This document shows, in pieces, positions 34,301 to 40,754 of a stretch of DNA of 64,000 nucleotides. Both the position numbers and the translations under genes were made by a program. Positions within the stretch are counted from its first letter, which is position 1. Each line of letters begins with the position of its first letter. The notes under the pieces were generated by a model. The model was not told where the DNA came from and made no database searches. It saw nothing but the letters and a program-made list of their open reading frames with translations. Location: contig NZ_JAGEMO020000051.1 of the NCBI RefSeq assembly GCF_017921975.2, forward strand, positions 1 through 64,000, in the 5' to 3' direction. The stretch comes from Hymenobacter terricola (GTDB lineage: Bacteria; Bacteroidota; Bacteroidia; Cytophagales; Hymenobacteraceae).

Positions 34301-35293
34301 TTCTTTCTCCGAGTTGGAGTTATCCTTTTGCAGCGTGTTGTAAATAATTGCGAAGTCCGCAATGTTCACATTCTCACGGTGCAGAATGACCGACTTAACG
34401 CCAGCTTCAAGGATGGTATCAATATCGGCTTCCTCAATCACAGAATCCCGCTCCAGCAACACTTCGTTGCGGTCGATGGATACGACTTCGCCGGTGTCTT
34501 CGTCCACGAAGTCTTCCGTCCAGGTGCGGAGCACCCGGGCAGCGAGCTTGCGGCCCACGGCTTTCTTAAGGTTTTTCTTATCGGATTTCACTTCCTCCGA
34601 CAGCCCGAACAGGTCGAGAATGTCTTTGTCCGTGCCGTAGCCGATGGCGCGAAGCAGCGTCGTCACCGGGAATTTCTTCTTCCGGTCGATGTACGCATAC
34701 ATCACGTTGTTCACGTCCGTGGCAAATTCAATCCACGAGCCTTTGAACGGAATAATCCGGGCCGAATACAGCTTGGTACCGTTCGTGTGCTTGCTCTGGG
34801 CGAAGAATACGCCCGGCGAACGGTGTAGCTGCGATACGATAACGCGCTCGGCGCCGTTGATAACAAACGAGCCCTTCACGGTCATGTAGGGAATGTTCCC
34901 GAGGAACACCTCCTGCTCAATCGTCTCGAAGTCCTCGTTGTCCTTATCATTGCAAATCAAACGCAGCTTGGCTTTCAGTGGAACTGAATAAGTCAAACCA
35001 CGGTCGATGCACTCGTCAACCGAATATTTCGGCGGGTCGACGTGATAATCGATAAAGTTGAGCACGAAGTTTTCGCGCGAATCGGAAATCGGGAAGTTCT
35101 CGGCAAACACTTTGAACAATCCCTCGTTAGAACGGCGCTCGGCAGCCGTCTCCAACTGGAAGAATTCCTGAAACGAGCGCACTTGCACGTCCAGGAAGTC
35201 AGGGTACTCAATAACCTTTCTAATCTTAGCGAAAGAAATTCGCTCAGCGGCGGCCTTTTTAAGCGCGGCCGTTTTTGCTTTCGGTGTAGCCAA
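31394..35293 (-). CDS. rpoB: DNA-directed RNA polymerase subunit beta
   Basis: Beta forms one side of the RNA polymerase cleft and the rifampicin pocket. I chose the TTG at 35291-35293 (ATPKAKTAALKKAAAERISF after the initiator), because family N-termini start just before AERISFAKIRKVIEYPDFLD; an in-frame ATG 25 codons upstream gives an atypical extension. The rifampicin region FFGTNQLSQFMDQTNPLAEV then THKRRVSALGPGGLSRERAG is wild type. The C-terminal part has MAGRHGNKGVVARIVRDEDM and ends with FGEMEVWALEAFGASNVLQE. The length is 1299 residues. It is preceded by an attenuator-like terminator after rplL. Confidence 0.97.
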   Translation of the reverse strand: MATPKAKTAALKKAAAERISFAKIRKVIEYPDFLDVQVRSFQEFFQLETAAERRSNEGLFKVFAENFPISDSRENFVLNFIDYHVDPPKYSVDECIDRGLTYSVPLKAKLRLICNDKDNEDFETIEQEVFLGNIPYMTVKGSFVINGAERVIVSQLHRSPGVFFAQSKHTNGTKLYSARIIPFKGSWIEFATDVNNVMYAYIDRKKKFPVTTLLRAIGYGTDKDILDLFGLSEEVKSDKKNLKKAVGRKLAARVLRTWTEDFVDEDTGEVVSIDRNEVLLERDSVIEEADIDTILEAGVKSVILHRENVNIADFAIIYNTLQKDNSNSEKEAVEQIYRQLRNTEAPDEETARDIIQKLFFSDKRYDLGEVGRYRINKKLQIDMAQESRVLTNEDIVLIVKYLIGLINSKAIVDDIDHLSNRRVRTVGEQLYAQFGVGLARMARTIKERMNVRDNEDFKPVDLINARTLSSVINSFFGTNQLSQFMDQTNPLAEVTHKRRVSALGPGGLSRERAGFEVRDVHYTHYGRLCTIETPEGPNIGLISSLCVHARVNAMGFIETPYRDVKAGKVDMSPNVKFLTAEEEDTHHIAQANSLLDEGGNLTQELVKGRFEGDFPVVNPSEYSYMDVAPNQIVSVAASLIPFLEHDDANRALMGSNMQRQAVPLLRPEAPIVGTGLEARIASDSRTLIMSEGEGVIDYVDANKIVVKYDLTEDDIMVSFDAERITYDLIKFRRTNQDTCLNLTPLVKRGERVTKGQALCEGYGTNQGELALGRNMQVAFMPWQGYNFEDAIVISERVVRDDIFTSIHIEEFELEVRETKRGEEELTSEIPNVSEEAVRNLDDNGIIRLGAEVKEGDILIGKITPKGETDPTPEEKLLRAIFGDKAGDVKDASLKAPPSLQGVVIGTKLFSRPKKDKNLRAKSKKEVEDLKATYAQELRGVKAIMIDKLVQLLEGKTSQGIKHRFGEEMIAKGVKFNRKNINEGMFPEKNPYKDESNYAVPEEVNLFKDLILEGWTADARVNGLVLELVRNYAKRRNTITARFKRQRFTLEVGDELPAGIVQLAKVYIAKKRKLKVGDKMAGRHGNKGVVARIVRDEDMPFLADGTPMDIVLNPLGVPSRMNIGQIYETVLGWAGLKLGRTYATPIFDGATEAEVSAELTEAGLPTFGRTYLHDGLTGQQFDQPVTVGVIYMLKLGHLVDDKMHARSIGPYSLITQQPLGGKAQFGGQRFGEMEVWALEAFGASNVLQEILTVKSDDVVGRAKAYEAIVKGDVLPKPNIPESFNVLLHELRGLALEITLE

Positions 35294-35477
35294 TGCGTGG
35301 GGGATTAAAAGATGGACACGGAAGCGTACTATATTTGCCAACCGAACGTCGACAACTGGAAAGTGCACATCCTAAGCTAATTACTTAGACCTGGGCACAG
35401 TCCAAAAAAGCGCCTAAGGGGCGCGGATAACTCTTTAAACGGAAGCCTGAGGCAACTGCCGGACTACAAACAGGAAA

Positions 35478-35501
35478 AGACCTGGCTTAGTTGCCAGGTC
35501 T
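35478..35501 (-). terminator. Terminator or attenuator between rplL and rpoB
   Basis: On the minus strand AGACCTGGC pairs with GCCAGGTCT (9 bp, 6-nt loop) followed by TTTTCC. In E. coli a partial terminator at the same place sets the ratio of ribosomal proteins to RNA polymerase. No independent promoter was found in the 252-base gap before rpoB, which otherwise holds nothing I recognise. Confidence 0.8.
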
Positions 35502-35545
35502 AATCCTTATTTGAAGCGAGTCCGGGAATGCTTCAGGAGCAGAAA

Positions 35546-35926
35546 TTACTTAACCTCTACTTCAGCACCGGCTTCTTCGAGCTGCTTTTTCAGCGACTCA
35601 GCCTCGTCCTTGGTTACGCCTTCTTTCACAGCTTTGGGAGCACCGTCAACCAGCTCTTTAGCCTCTTTCAGGCCCAGACCGGTCAGGTCTTTCACCAGTT
35701 TCACCACAGCCAGTTTGGCACCACCGGCAGCCTTCAGGATAACGTCGAACGACGTCTTCTCCTCGGGAGCTTCTTCAGCAGCAGCGCCGCCGCCACCAGC
35801 CATCATTACGGGAGCAGCAGCAGCGGGCTCGATGCCGTACTCGTCCTTCAGGATGGTTGCCAATTCGTTTACTTCTTTCACCGTCAGGTTTACAAGCTGC
35901 TCAGCGAATGCTTTCAAATCTGCCAT
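35546..35926 (-). CDS. rplL: Large ribosomal subunit protein bL12 (L7/L12)
   Basis: L12 dimers form the flexible stalk that recruits and stimulates translational GTPases. The 126 residues comprise the dimerising N-terminal helix pair (MADLKAFAEQLVNLTVKEVN), an Ala/Gly hinge (PAAAAPVMMAGGGGAAAEEA) and the globular C-terminal domain FDVILKAAGGAKLAVVKLVK then DLTGLGLKEAKELVDGAPKA. It follows rplJ by 66 bases and is followed by an attenuator-like hairpin. Confidence 0.98.
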   Translation of the reverse strand: MADLKAFAEQLVNLTVKEVNELATILKDEYGIEPAAAAPVMMAGGGGAAAEEAPEEKTSFDVILKAAGGAKLAVVKLVKDLTGLGLKEAKELVDGAPKAVKEGVTKDEAESLKKQLEEAGAEVEVK

Positions 35927-35992
35927 TTCTGTAGATTGTTAAAAAAATGTGTTGTTGAAAATTTAGTATTGAAGTCGAAAAAGAGTGGGCGC

Positions 35993-36541
35993 TTAGGCGG
36001 CCTCTTTCTCGGAAAGCGTTTTGAGGATACCGGCCAGTTTGTTGCCACCGCTCTGAAGAGCCGAGATAACGTTTTTGGCAGGCGATTGCAGCAGACCGAT
36101 GAGTTCACCGAGCAGTTCCTGCTTGCCTTTGAGGGTCGTGAGACCTTCAAGCTGGTCGGAACCGATGTAGATGCTGGCATCCACATAAGCGCCTTTCAGC
36201 ACGGGCTTCGGCGTAACGCCGCGGCCGTAAGCCTGCGCCTTATAGAAGTCGCGCAGCATTTTAGCAGGAGCCGAGCCGCTCTCCGTAGAGAACAATACGC
36301 CCGACTGGCCTTTCAGCGCGGCATCCATTTCCGACGTGTCGTGGCCGAGGGTGTCCAGGGCTTTCCGGATGAAGGTGTTTTTGTACACCTTGTATTCCAG
36401 GCCGCGGTTGAACGCGAGGCGACGGAAGTCGTTGATTTTCGCTACCGACATCACCGAAGCATCGACAATGTAGAACGAGTTGTGCGATTGCATTTTTCCG
36501 CTCAACTCATCCACGAGGGTTTGTTTTTCTTCCCGAGTCAT
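35993..36541 (-). CDS. rplJ: Large ribosomal subunit protein uL10
   Basis: L10 anchors the L12 stalk to 23S rRNA and in E. coli represses the rplJL operon. The 182-residue protein begins MTREEKQTLVDELSGKMQSH, has FRRLAFNRGLEYKVYKNTFI and GLTTLKGKQELLGELIGLLQ, and ends with a C-terminal helix for L12 binding. It follows rplA by 15 bases. Confidence 0.97.
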   Translation of the reverse strand: MTREEKQTLVDELSGKMQSHNSFYIVDASVMSVAKINDFRRLAFNRGLEYKVYKNTFIRKALDTLGHDTSEMDAALKGQSGVLFSTESGSAPAKMLRDFYKAQAYGRGVTPKPVLKGAYVDASIYIGSDQLEGLTTLKGKQELLGELIGLLQSPAKNVISALQSGGNKLAGILKTLSEKEAA

Positions 36542-36556
36542 GTTTGGTTGGGTTAA

Positions 36557-37255
36557 TTAGCTAGCGGAGTTTACCTGGCTGTCCACCGGAACGGCGGGCG
36601 ACATCGTGCTACTGAGCGTAATGCTCTTGATGTAGGTACCTTTCGAAGACGAAGGCTTCAGGCGACCCAACGTCTGGATTACCTCCAGGGCGTTTTCGGC
36701 CAGCATGCTCGGGTCGAACGATACTTTACCCACGGAGCAGTGAATGATACCGGTTTTGTCAACTTTAAAGTCGATTTTACCAGCCTTCACTTCCTGCACC
36801 GCCTTAGCGACGTCGGTCGTAACGGTGCCCGACTTCGGGTTCGGCATCAGACCACGGGGACCGAGCACACGGCCCAGGCGACCCACTTTGGCCATAACAG
36901 CCGGCATGGTGATGATTACGTCGATGTCAGTCCAGCCTTTCTCGATTTTCGAGATATAGTCGTCCAGACCCACGAAGTCGGCGCCGGCGGCCAGAGCTTC
37001 GGCCTCCTTATCTGGAGTCACGAGCGCCAGAACGCGAACGGTTTTGCCGGTGCCGTGGGGCAGGGTGGCCACGCCACGAACCATCTGGTCCGCTTTGCGG
37101 GGGTCCACACCGAGGCGAACGTCAATATCTACTGAAGCATCGAACTTGGTGTAGGTAATGTCCTTCACCACGATTGCGGCTTCCACGAGGCTGCGCATTT
37201 GCGTCAGGTCGTGTTTGGCAAGGGCTTCCTTGCGCTTTTTGCTTACTTGTGCCAT
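36557..37255 (-). CDS. rplA: Large ribosomal subunit protein uL1
   Basis: L1 forms the mobile stalk that moves deacylated tRNA out of the E site. The 232-residue protein is recognised by KFDASVDIDVRLGVDPRKAD, QMVRGVATLPHGTGKTVRVL and GRVLGPRGLMPNPKSGTVTT, with the domain closure GKIDFKVDKTGIIHCSVGKV. It lies 19 bases after rplK. In many bacteria L1 represses rplKA; the mRNA site was not identified here. Confidence 0.98.
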   Translation of the reverse strand: MAQVSKKRKEALAKHDLTQMRSLVEAAIVVKDITYTKFDASVDIDVRLGVDPRKADQMVRGVATLPHGTGKTVRVLALVTPDKEAEALAAGADFVGLDDYISKIEKGWTDIDVIITMPAVMAKVGRLGRVLGPRGLMPNPKSGTVTTDVAKAVQEVKAGKIDFKVDKTGIIHCSVGKVSFDPSMLAENALEVIQTLGRLKPSSSKGTYIKSITLSSTMSPAVPVDSQVNSAS

Positions 37256-37274
37256 GTGTCGTTTCTCCGTTTAA

Positions 37275-37718
37275 TTATTCAGCAAAAGGAGAAGTGCCAC
37301 TGATGGTGATACCCATGCTACGAGCCGTACCAGCTACCGATTTCATAGCCGACTCCACCTTAAAGGCGTTCAAGTCAACCATTTTCGTTTCGGCAATGGT
37401 GCGTACCTGGTCCCATGTCACGGAGCCCACTTTGTTCCGGTTCGGCTCTTTCGAACCGCTCGTCAACTTGGCAGCTTCCATGAGCAGCACCGGAGCTGGT
37501 GCCGTCTTCACCACGAAGTCGAACGACTTATCGGTGTACATGGTGATGAGTACAGGACAAACTTGGCCGGCTTTATCTTGGGTGCGCGCATTGAACTGCT
37601 TGCAAAACTCCATGATGTTCAAGCCTTTGCTACCAAGTGCAGGTCCTACCGGCGGCGATGGGTTCGCTGAGCCTCCCTTTATCTGCAGACGCAGATAACC
37701 TCTGATTTCTTTGGCCAT
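37275..37718 (-). CDS. rplK: Large ribosomal subunit protein uL11
   Basis: L11 forms the base of the GTPase-associated centre and takes part in the stringent response. The 147 residues start MAKEIRGYLRLQIKGGSANP and show SPPVGPALGSKGLNIMEFCK with NARTQDKAGQVCPVLITMYT; the rRNA-binding C-terminus reads DLNAFKVESAMKSVAGTARS then MGITISG. It is the first gene of rplKAJL-rpoBC, about 190 bases after nusG. Confidence 0.98.
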   Translation of the reverse strand: MAKEIRGYLRLQIKGGSANPSPPVGPALGSKGLNIMEFCKQFNARTQDKAGQVCPVLITMYTDKSFDFVVKTAPAPVLLMEAAKLTSGSKEPNRNKVGSVTWDQVRTIAETKMVDLNAFKVESAMKSVAGTARSMGITISGTSPFAE

Positions 37719-37830
37719 TTGATTGTGTAGTCTGGGGCGCCTACGTCGTAACTCGTGCTTGCCTCAGTTTAGTAAACTCCTGTTTGGAAGCCCCGCCGAC
37801 CCGGAGCAATTAGTCGGCGTGGTATTTATC

Positions 37831-37912
37831 TAGTTGTTAGTTACTGGTTGTCAGTTGTTAGTTTTCAGAATCGTTTCCTGACAACCAGCAACTAACAACT
37901 AACAACTGATTA
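37831..37912. repeat. Heptamer-word inverted repeat overlapping the nusG stop codon
   Basis: The left arm (37831-37868) has TAGTTGT, TAGTTAC, TGGTTGT, CAGTTGT, TAGTTTT. The right arm (37878-37912) is its inverse (CTGACAACCAGCAACTAACA then ACTAACAACTGATTA). The last three bases of the right arm are the nusG stop codon. It lies between nusG and rplK. Confidence 0.8.
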
Positions 37913-38476
37913 TACTTCTTTTTCTACTTGGGTGTAGCTAAGTTCTACTGGCTGCGAACGGCCGAAAATCTTCACTACCACGTTGAGTTTCTTCCGCTCT
38001 TCAAATACTTCGTCTACATTACCAGAGAAGCCATTAAAAGGGCCGTCCACCACTTTCACAAGTTCGCCTACTACGTAAGGCTTATCAAGTGTAGCGGTAG
38101 TCTGCTGCTCGGCTTCGTCCACAATACCAAGGATGCGATTCACTTCGGTGATGTGCAGCGGAACGGGCTTGTTGTTGGCCGCGTCCTTCTTGTCTTTGTC
38201 GCCGAGGAAACCAATTACGCCAGGCGTGCTGGTGATGATGTGGTCTACTTCGCCGTGGCTGAGGTCAGCATGAATGATGATGTAGCCGGGGTAGAGGTTC
38301 CGCTCGCGGACGCGCTTCTTGCCGTTGCGCATCTCAAACACCTTCTCGACTGGAATCAGCACTTGCGGAACAAGCTCGGTCAGGCTATGCCGGCCGAGCT
38401 CGGTTTCGAGGTAATTTTTGGCTTTTTTCTCCTGGCCGCTCACGGAGCGCACCACGTACCATTTCAATTCGCCCAT
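37910..38476 (-). CDS. nusG: Transcription termination/antitermination protein NusG
   Basis: NusG binds the RNA polymerase clamp, increases processivity and links it to Rho or the ribosome. The 188 residues begin MGELKWYVVRSVSGQEKKAK (NGN domain), include RNLYPGYIIIHADLSHGEVD, and end in the KOW domain with GELVKVVDGPFNGFSGNVDE followed by VFEERKKLNVVVKIFGRSQP. Length and order (secE-nusG-rplK) are standard. Its stop codon lies inside a repeat arm. Confidence 0.98.
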   Translation of the reverse strand: MGELKWYVVRSVSGQEKKAKNYLETELGRHSLTELVPQVLIPVEKVFEMRNGKKRVRERNLYPGYIIIHADLSHGEVDHIITSTPGVIGFLGDKDKKDAANNKPVPLHITEVNRILGIVDEAEQQTTATLDKPYVVGELVKVVDGPFNGFSGNVDEVFEERKKLNVVVKIFGRSQPVELSYTQVEKEV

Positions 38477-38488
38477 CTTGACTGCTGA

Positions 38489-38683
38489 TTAGCGAAACGA
38501 GTTATAAAACGCTTTAAGTACCGACTCAAAGCTGATATCCATGACGCCCACCACGACGGCAAACACGAGCGAACCAATCAGCACGAGACCGGCGCTCTTT
38601 TGCAGTTCCGTCGTCGTGGGCCACGTTACGTTGTAACGCATTTCCTCGATGGTGGCGCGGAAGTAATTGCTCAGTTTGTCCAT
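38489..38683 (-). CDS. secE: Preprotein translocase subunit SecE
   Basis: SecE stabilises SecY in the inner membrane. The start at 38681-38683 gives MDKLSNYFRATIEEMRYNVT, an amphipathic helix, followed by the conserved WPTTTELQKSAGLV and one transmembrane helix (about residues 35-55, VLIGSLVFAVVVGVMDI). The length of 64 residues is typical of the short single-span form. It lies between tRNA-Trp and nusG, 12 bases before the latter. Confidence 0.95.
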   Translation of the reverse strand: MDKLSNYFRATIEEMRYNVTWPTTTELQKSAGLVLIGSLVFAVVVGVMDISFESVLKAFYNSFR

Positions 38684-38744
38684 TGGATGAGGAAAAAACA
38701 GCGTTGCCGCTGAAAACAACATGGAGCGGACCAATTGGCCCAAA

Positions 38745-38818
38745 TGGCACGAGTGGAGAGATTCGAACTCCCATCAAAGGTTTTGGAGACCTCTATTCTA
38801 CCCTTGAACTACACTCGT
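38745..38818 (-). tRNA. tRNA-Trp (anticodon CCA)
   Basis: The acceptor stem ACGAGTG/CACTCGT, the anticodon loop CTCCAAA (anticodon CCA) and the T arm GGGAGTTCGAATCTCTC are complete. Unlike the other three tRNAs here, CCA follows the discriminator G in the DNA (38745-38747). It lies between tuf and secE, a position shared with many bacteria. Confidence 0.95.
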
Positions 38819-38859
38819 TTGTTGACATTCCCGTAAAGCGCATTTCGCCAAAGGGAGTG

Positions 38860-38889
38860 CAAAGGTAAGAGAAACAGTGGAGAAAACAA
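38860..38889 (-). promoter_or_regulatory. Promoter for tRNA-Trp-secE-nusG
   Basis: TACCTTTG on the minus strand (38860-38867) with TTG at 38887-38889, spacer 19 bases. It lies between the tuf terminator and tRNA-Trp, 41 bases before the tRNA. Confidence 0.7.
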
Positions 38890-38911
38890 ATACTCCGTTC
38901 TGTTTCAGCGT

Positions 38912-38950
38912 AAAAAAGCCGCCCCCGAGGTTTCGGAAGCGGCTTTTTTT
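38912..38950 (-). terminator. Intrinsic terminator after tuf
   Basis: On the minus strand AAAAAAGCCGC pairs with GCGGCTTTTTT around a GC-rich inner stem (TTCCG/CGGGG), followed by T. It lies 16 bases past the tuf stop. Confidence 0.9.
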
Positions 38951-38966
38951 ACTGTTAAGCCGGAGC

Positions 38967-40154
38967 TTAGTCGAGAACTTCCGTTACCTGACCGGCACCG
39001 ACCGTACGACCACCCTCACGGATAGCGAAGCGGAGGCCTTTCTCCATTGCCACCTTGTTGATGAGCTCAACGGTGATGGTGATGTTGTCGCCGGGCATTA
39101 CCATTTCAACGCCCTCGGGGAGGGTGATGATGCCGGTAACGTCGGTGGTGCGCAGGTAGAACTGCGGACGGTAGTTGTTGAAGAACGGCGTGTGACGGCC
39201 ACCTTCCTCTTTCGAGAGAACGTAGACTTCGGCCTTGAACTTTTTGTGAGGAGTTACCGAACCGGGCTTGCAGATAACCATGCCGCGACGGATGGCTTCT
39301 TTCTCAATACCGCGGAGCAGCAGACCTACGTTGTCACCAGCTTCGCCACGGTCCAGGATTTTGCGGAACATTTCCACACCCGTAACCGTCGACTTCAAGC
39401 CTTCGGCACCCATGCCGAGGATGTCAACTTGCTCACCCGAGTTGATGATACCGCGCTCGATACGACCGGTGGCCACAGTGCCACGGCCGGTAATCGAAAA
39501 CACGTCCTCAACAGGCATCAGGAAGGGCAGGTCGGTCAGACGGGCCGGAATCGGAATGAACGAGTCAACCGCTTCCATCAGTTCGTTGATTTTAGGAACC
39601 CAGGCAGCATCGCCGTTCAGGCCGCCGAGGGCCGAACCCTGGATAACCGGAATGTTGTCGCCGTCGAAGTCGTAGAACGAAAGCAGCTCACGGATTTCCA
39701 TTTCCACCAGCTCGAGGAGCTCGGGGTCATCCACCATGTCAACTTTGTTCATGAATACCACCAGCTGAGGAACACCTACCTGACGGGCGAGCAGGATGTG
39801 CTCACGGGTCTGGGGCATCGGGCCGTCGGTGGCAGCTACCACGAGGATAGCACCGTCCATCTGGGCAGCACCGGTAACCATGTTCTTCACATAGTCGGCG
39901 TGGCCGGGGCAGTCAACGTGGGCGTAGTGACGGTTAACCGTCGAGTACTCTACGTGCGAGGTGTTGATAGTGATACCACGCTCTTTTTCTTCGGGGGCAT
40001 TGTCAATCGAAGAGAAATCACGCTTTTCGGCCAGGCCCTGGTTTGCCAACACCATGGTGATAGCAGCGGTCAGGGTGGTCTTGCCGTGGTCGACGTGACC
40101 GATGGTACCGATGTTTACGTGCGGCTTGGACCGGTCGAAATTTTCTTTAGCCAT
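38967..40154 (-). CDS. tuf: Elongation factor Tu
   Basis: EF-Tu delivers aminoacyl-tRNA to the ribosome. The 395-residue protein has G motifs GHVDHGKT (residues 19-26), DCPGHADYVKNM, NKVDM and the SAL-type motif QGSALGG; domain II begins after PIPARLTDLPFLMPVEDVFS, and the C-terminus reads GLRFAIREGGRTVGAGQVTE. No second tuf copy lies beside fusA, where many proteobacteria have one. The gene is transcribed behind three tRNAs and ends in a terminator. Confidence 0.98.
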   Translation of the reverse strand: MAKENFDRSKPHVNIGTIGHVDHGKTTLTAAITMVLANQGLAEKRDFSSIDNAPEEKERGITINTSHVEYSTVNRHYAHVDCPGHADYVKNMVTGAAQMDGAILVVAATDGPMPQTREHILLARQVGVPQLVVFMNKVDMVDDPELLELVEMEIRELLSFYDFDGDNIPVIQGSALGGLNGDAAWVPKINELMEAVDSFIPIPARLTDLPFLMPVEDVFSITGRGTVATGRIERGIINSGEQVDILGMGAEGLKSTVTGVEMFRKILDRGEAGDNVGLLLRGIEKEAIRRGMVICKPGSVTPHKKFKAEVYVLSKEEGGRHTPFFNNYRPQFYLRTTDVTGIITLPEGVEMVMPGDNITITVELINKVAMEKGLRFAIREGGRTVGAGQVTEVLD

Positions 40155-40323
40155 TGTAAAGAGTAAAAAAGAGGTGGTGAAGTGAATTTGAAGGATAAAT
40201 ACGACCCTACAACAAGAAAGCGAGACTCAGCCCCTACGAAATAGAAAACTGTGCGTCGCTTACCTGGGAGAACCGCGCCCGCGGCCAGAAAATTCAGGCT
40301 GCAGGACTTGGGGTTATAATCTG

Positions 40324-40395
<72 letters not shown>

Positions 40396-40412
40396 TTATT
40401 CTGAAAAAGTTG

Positions 40413-40485
40413 AGCGGGAGACGAGGTTCGAACCCGCGACCTGCAGCTTGGAAGGCTGCCGCTCTACCAACTGAGCTACTCCCGC
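40413..40485 (-). tRNA. tRNA-Gly (anticodon TCC)
   Basis: The acceptor stem GCGGGAG/CTCCCGC, the anticodon stem GCAGC/GCTGC with loop CTTCCAA (anticodon TCC, reading GGA/GGG) and the T arm CGCGGGTTCGAACCTCG are complete. CCA is not encoded. It lies 17 bases upstream of tRNA-Thr. Confidence 0.95.
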
Positions 40486-40501
40486 AGATGGTCTTATAAA
40501 G

Positions 40502-40584
40502 TGGGGAGAGAAGGATTCGAACCTTCGAAAGTTTACACTAACAGAGTTACAGTCTGTCCCATTTGGCCGCTCTGGAACCTCCCC
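40502..40584 (-). tRNA. tRNA-Tyr (anticodon GTA)
   Basis: This is a class II tRNA with a long variable arm: acceptor GGGGAGG with CTCCCC at the 3' side, anticodon stem ACAGA/TCTGT with loop CTGTAAC (anticodon GTA). CCA is not encoded. It is the first tRNA of the Tyr-Gly-Thr-tuf unit. Confidence 0.95.
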
Positions 40585-40670
40585 AATTTGGTGCTTGCCG
40601 GCCGATTGCCAAGAAGCGAAACCCCCTCATTTTGACGGCTACCAGAGTAGTAGTGTTTCGTAAGGAGTCG

Positions 40671-40700
40671 CAAAATTAAAGCTTTTCTGACAACGGGCAA
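40671..40700 (-). promoter_or_regulatory. Promoter for tRNA-Tyr-Gly-Thr-tuf
   Basis: TAATTTTG on the minus strand (40671-40678) with TTG at 40698-40700, spacer 19 bases. It is 86 bases before tRNA-Tyr. Confidence 0.6.
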
Positions 40701-40754
40701 GCGGTAAGGCAAAAAAAGGTTGGTCTTTTTTGAAAAAAGCCCCTCCTGATGCTT

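Noticed and set aside
39000..40150. Riboswitch or T-box near tuf and its tRNAs
   Set aside because: The 169 bases between tRNA-Thr and tuf show no conserved leader structure that I can recognise.
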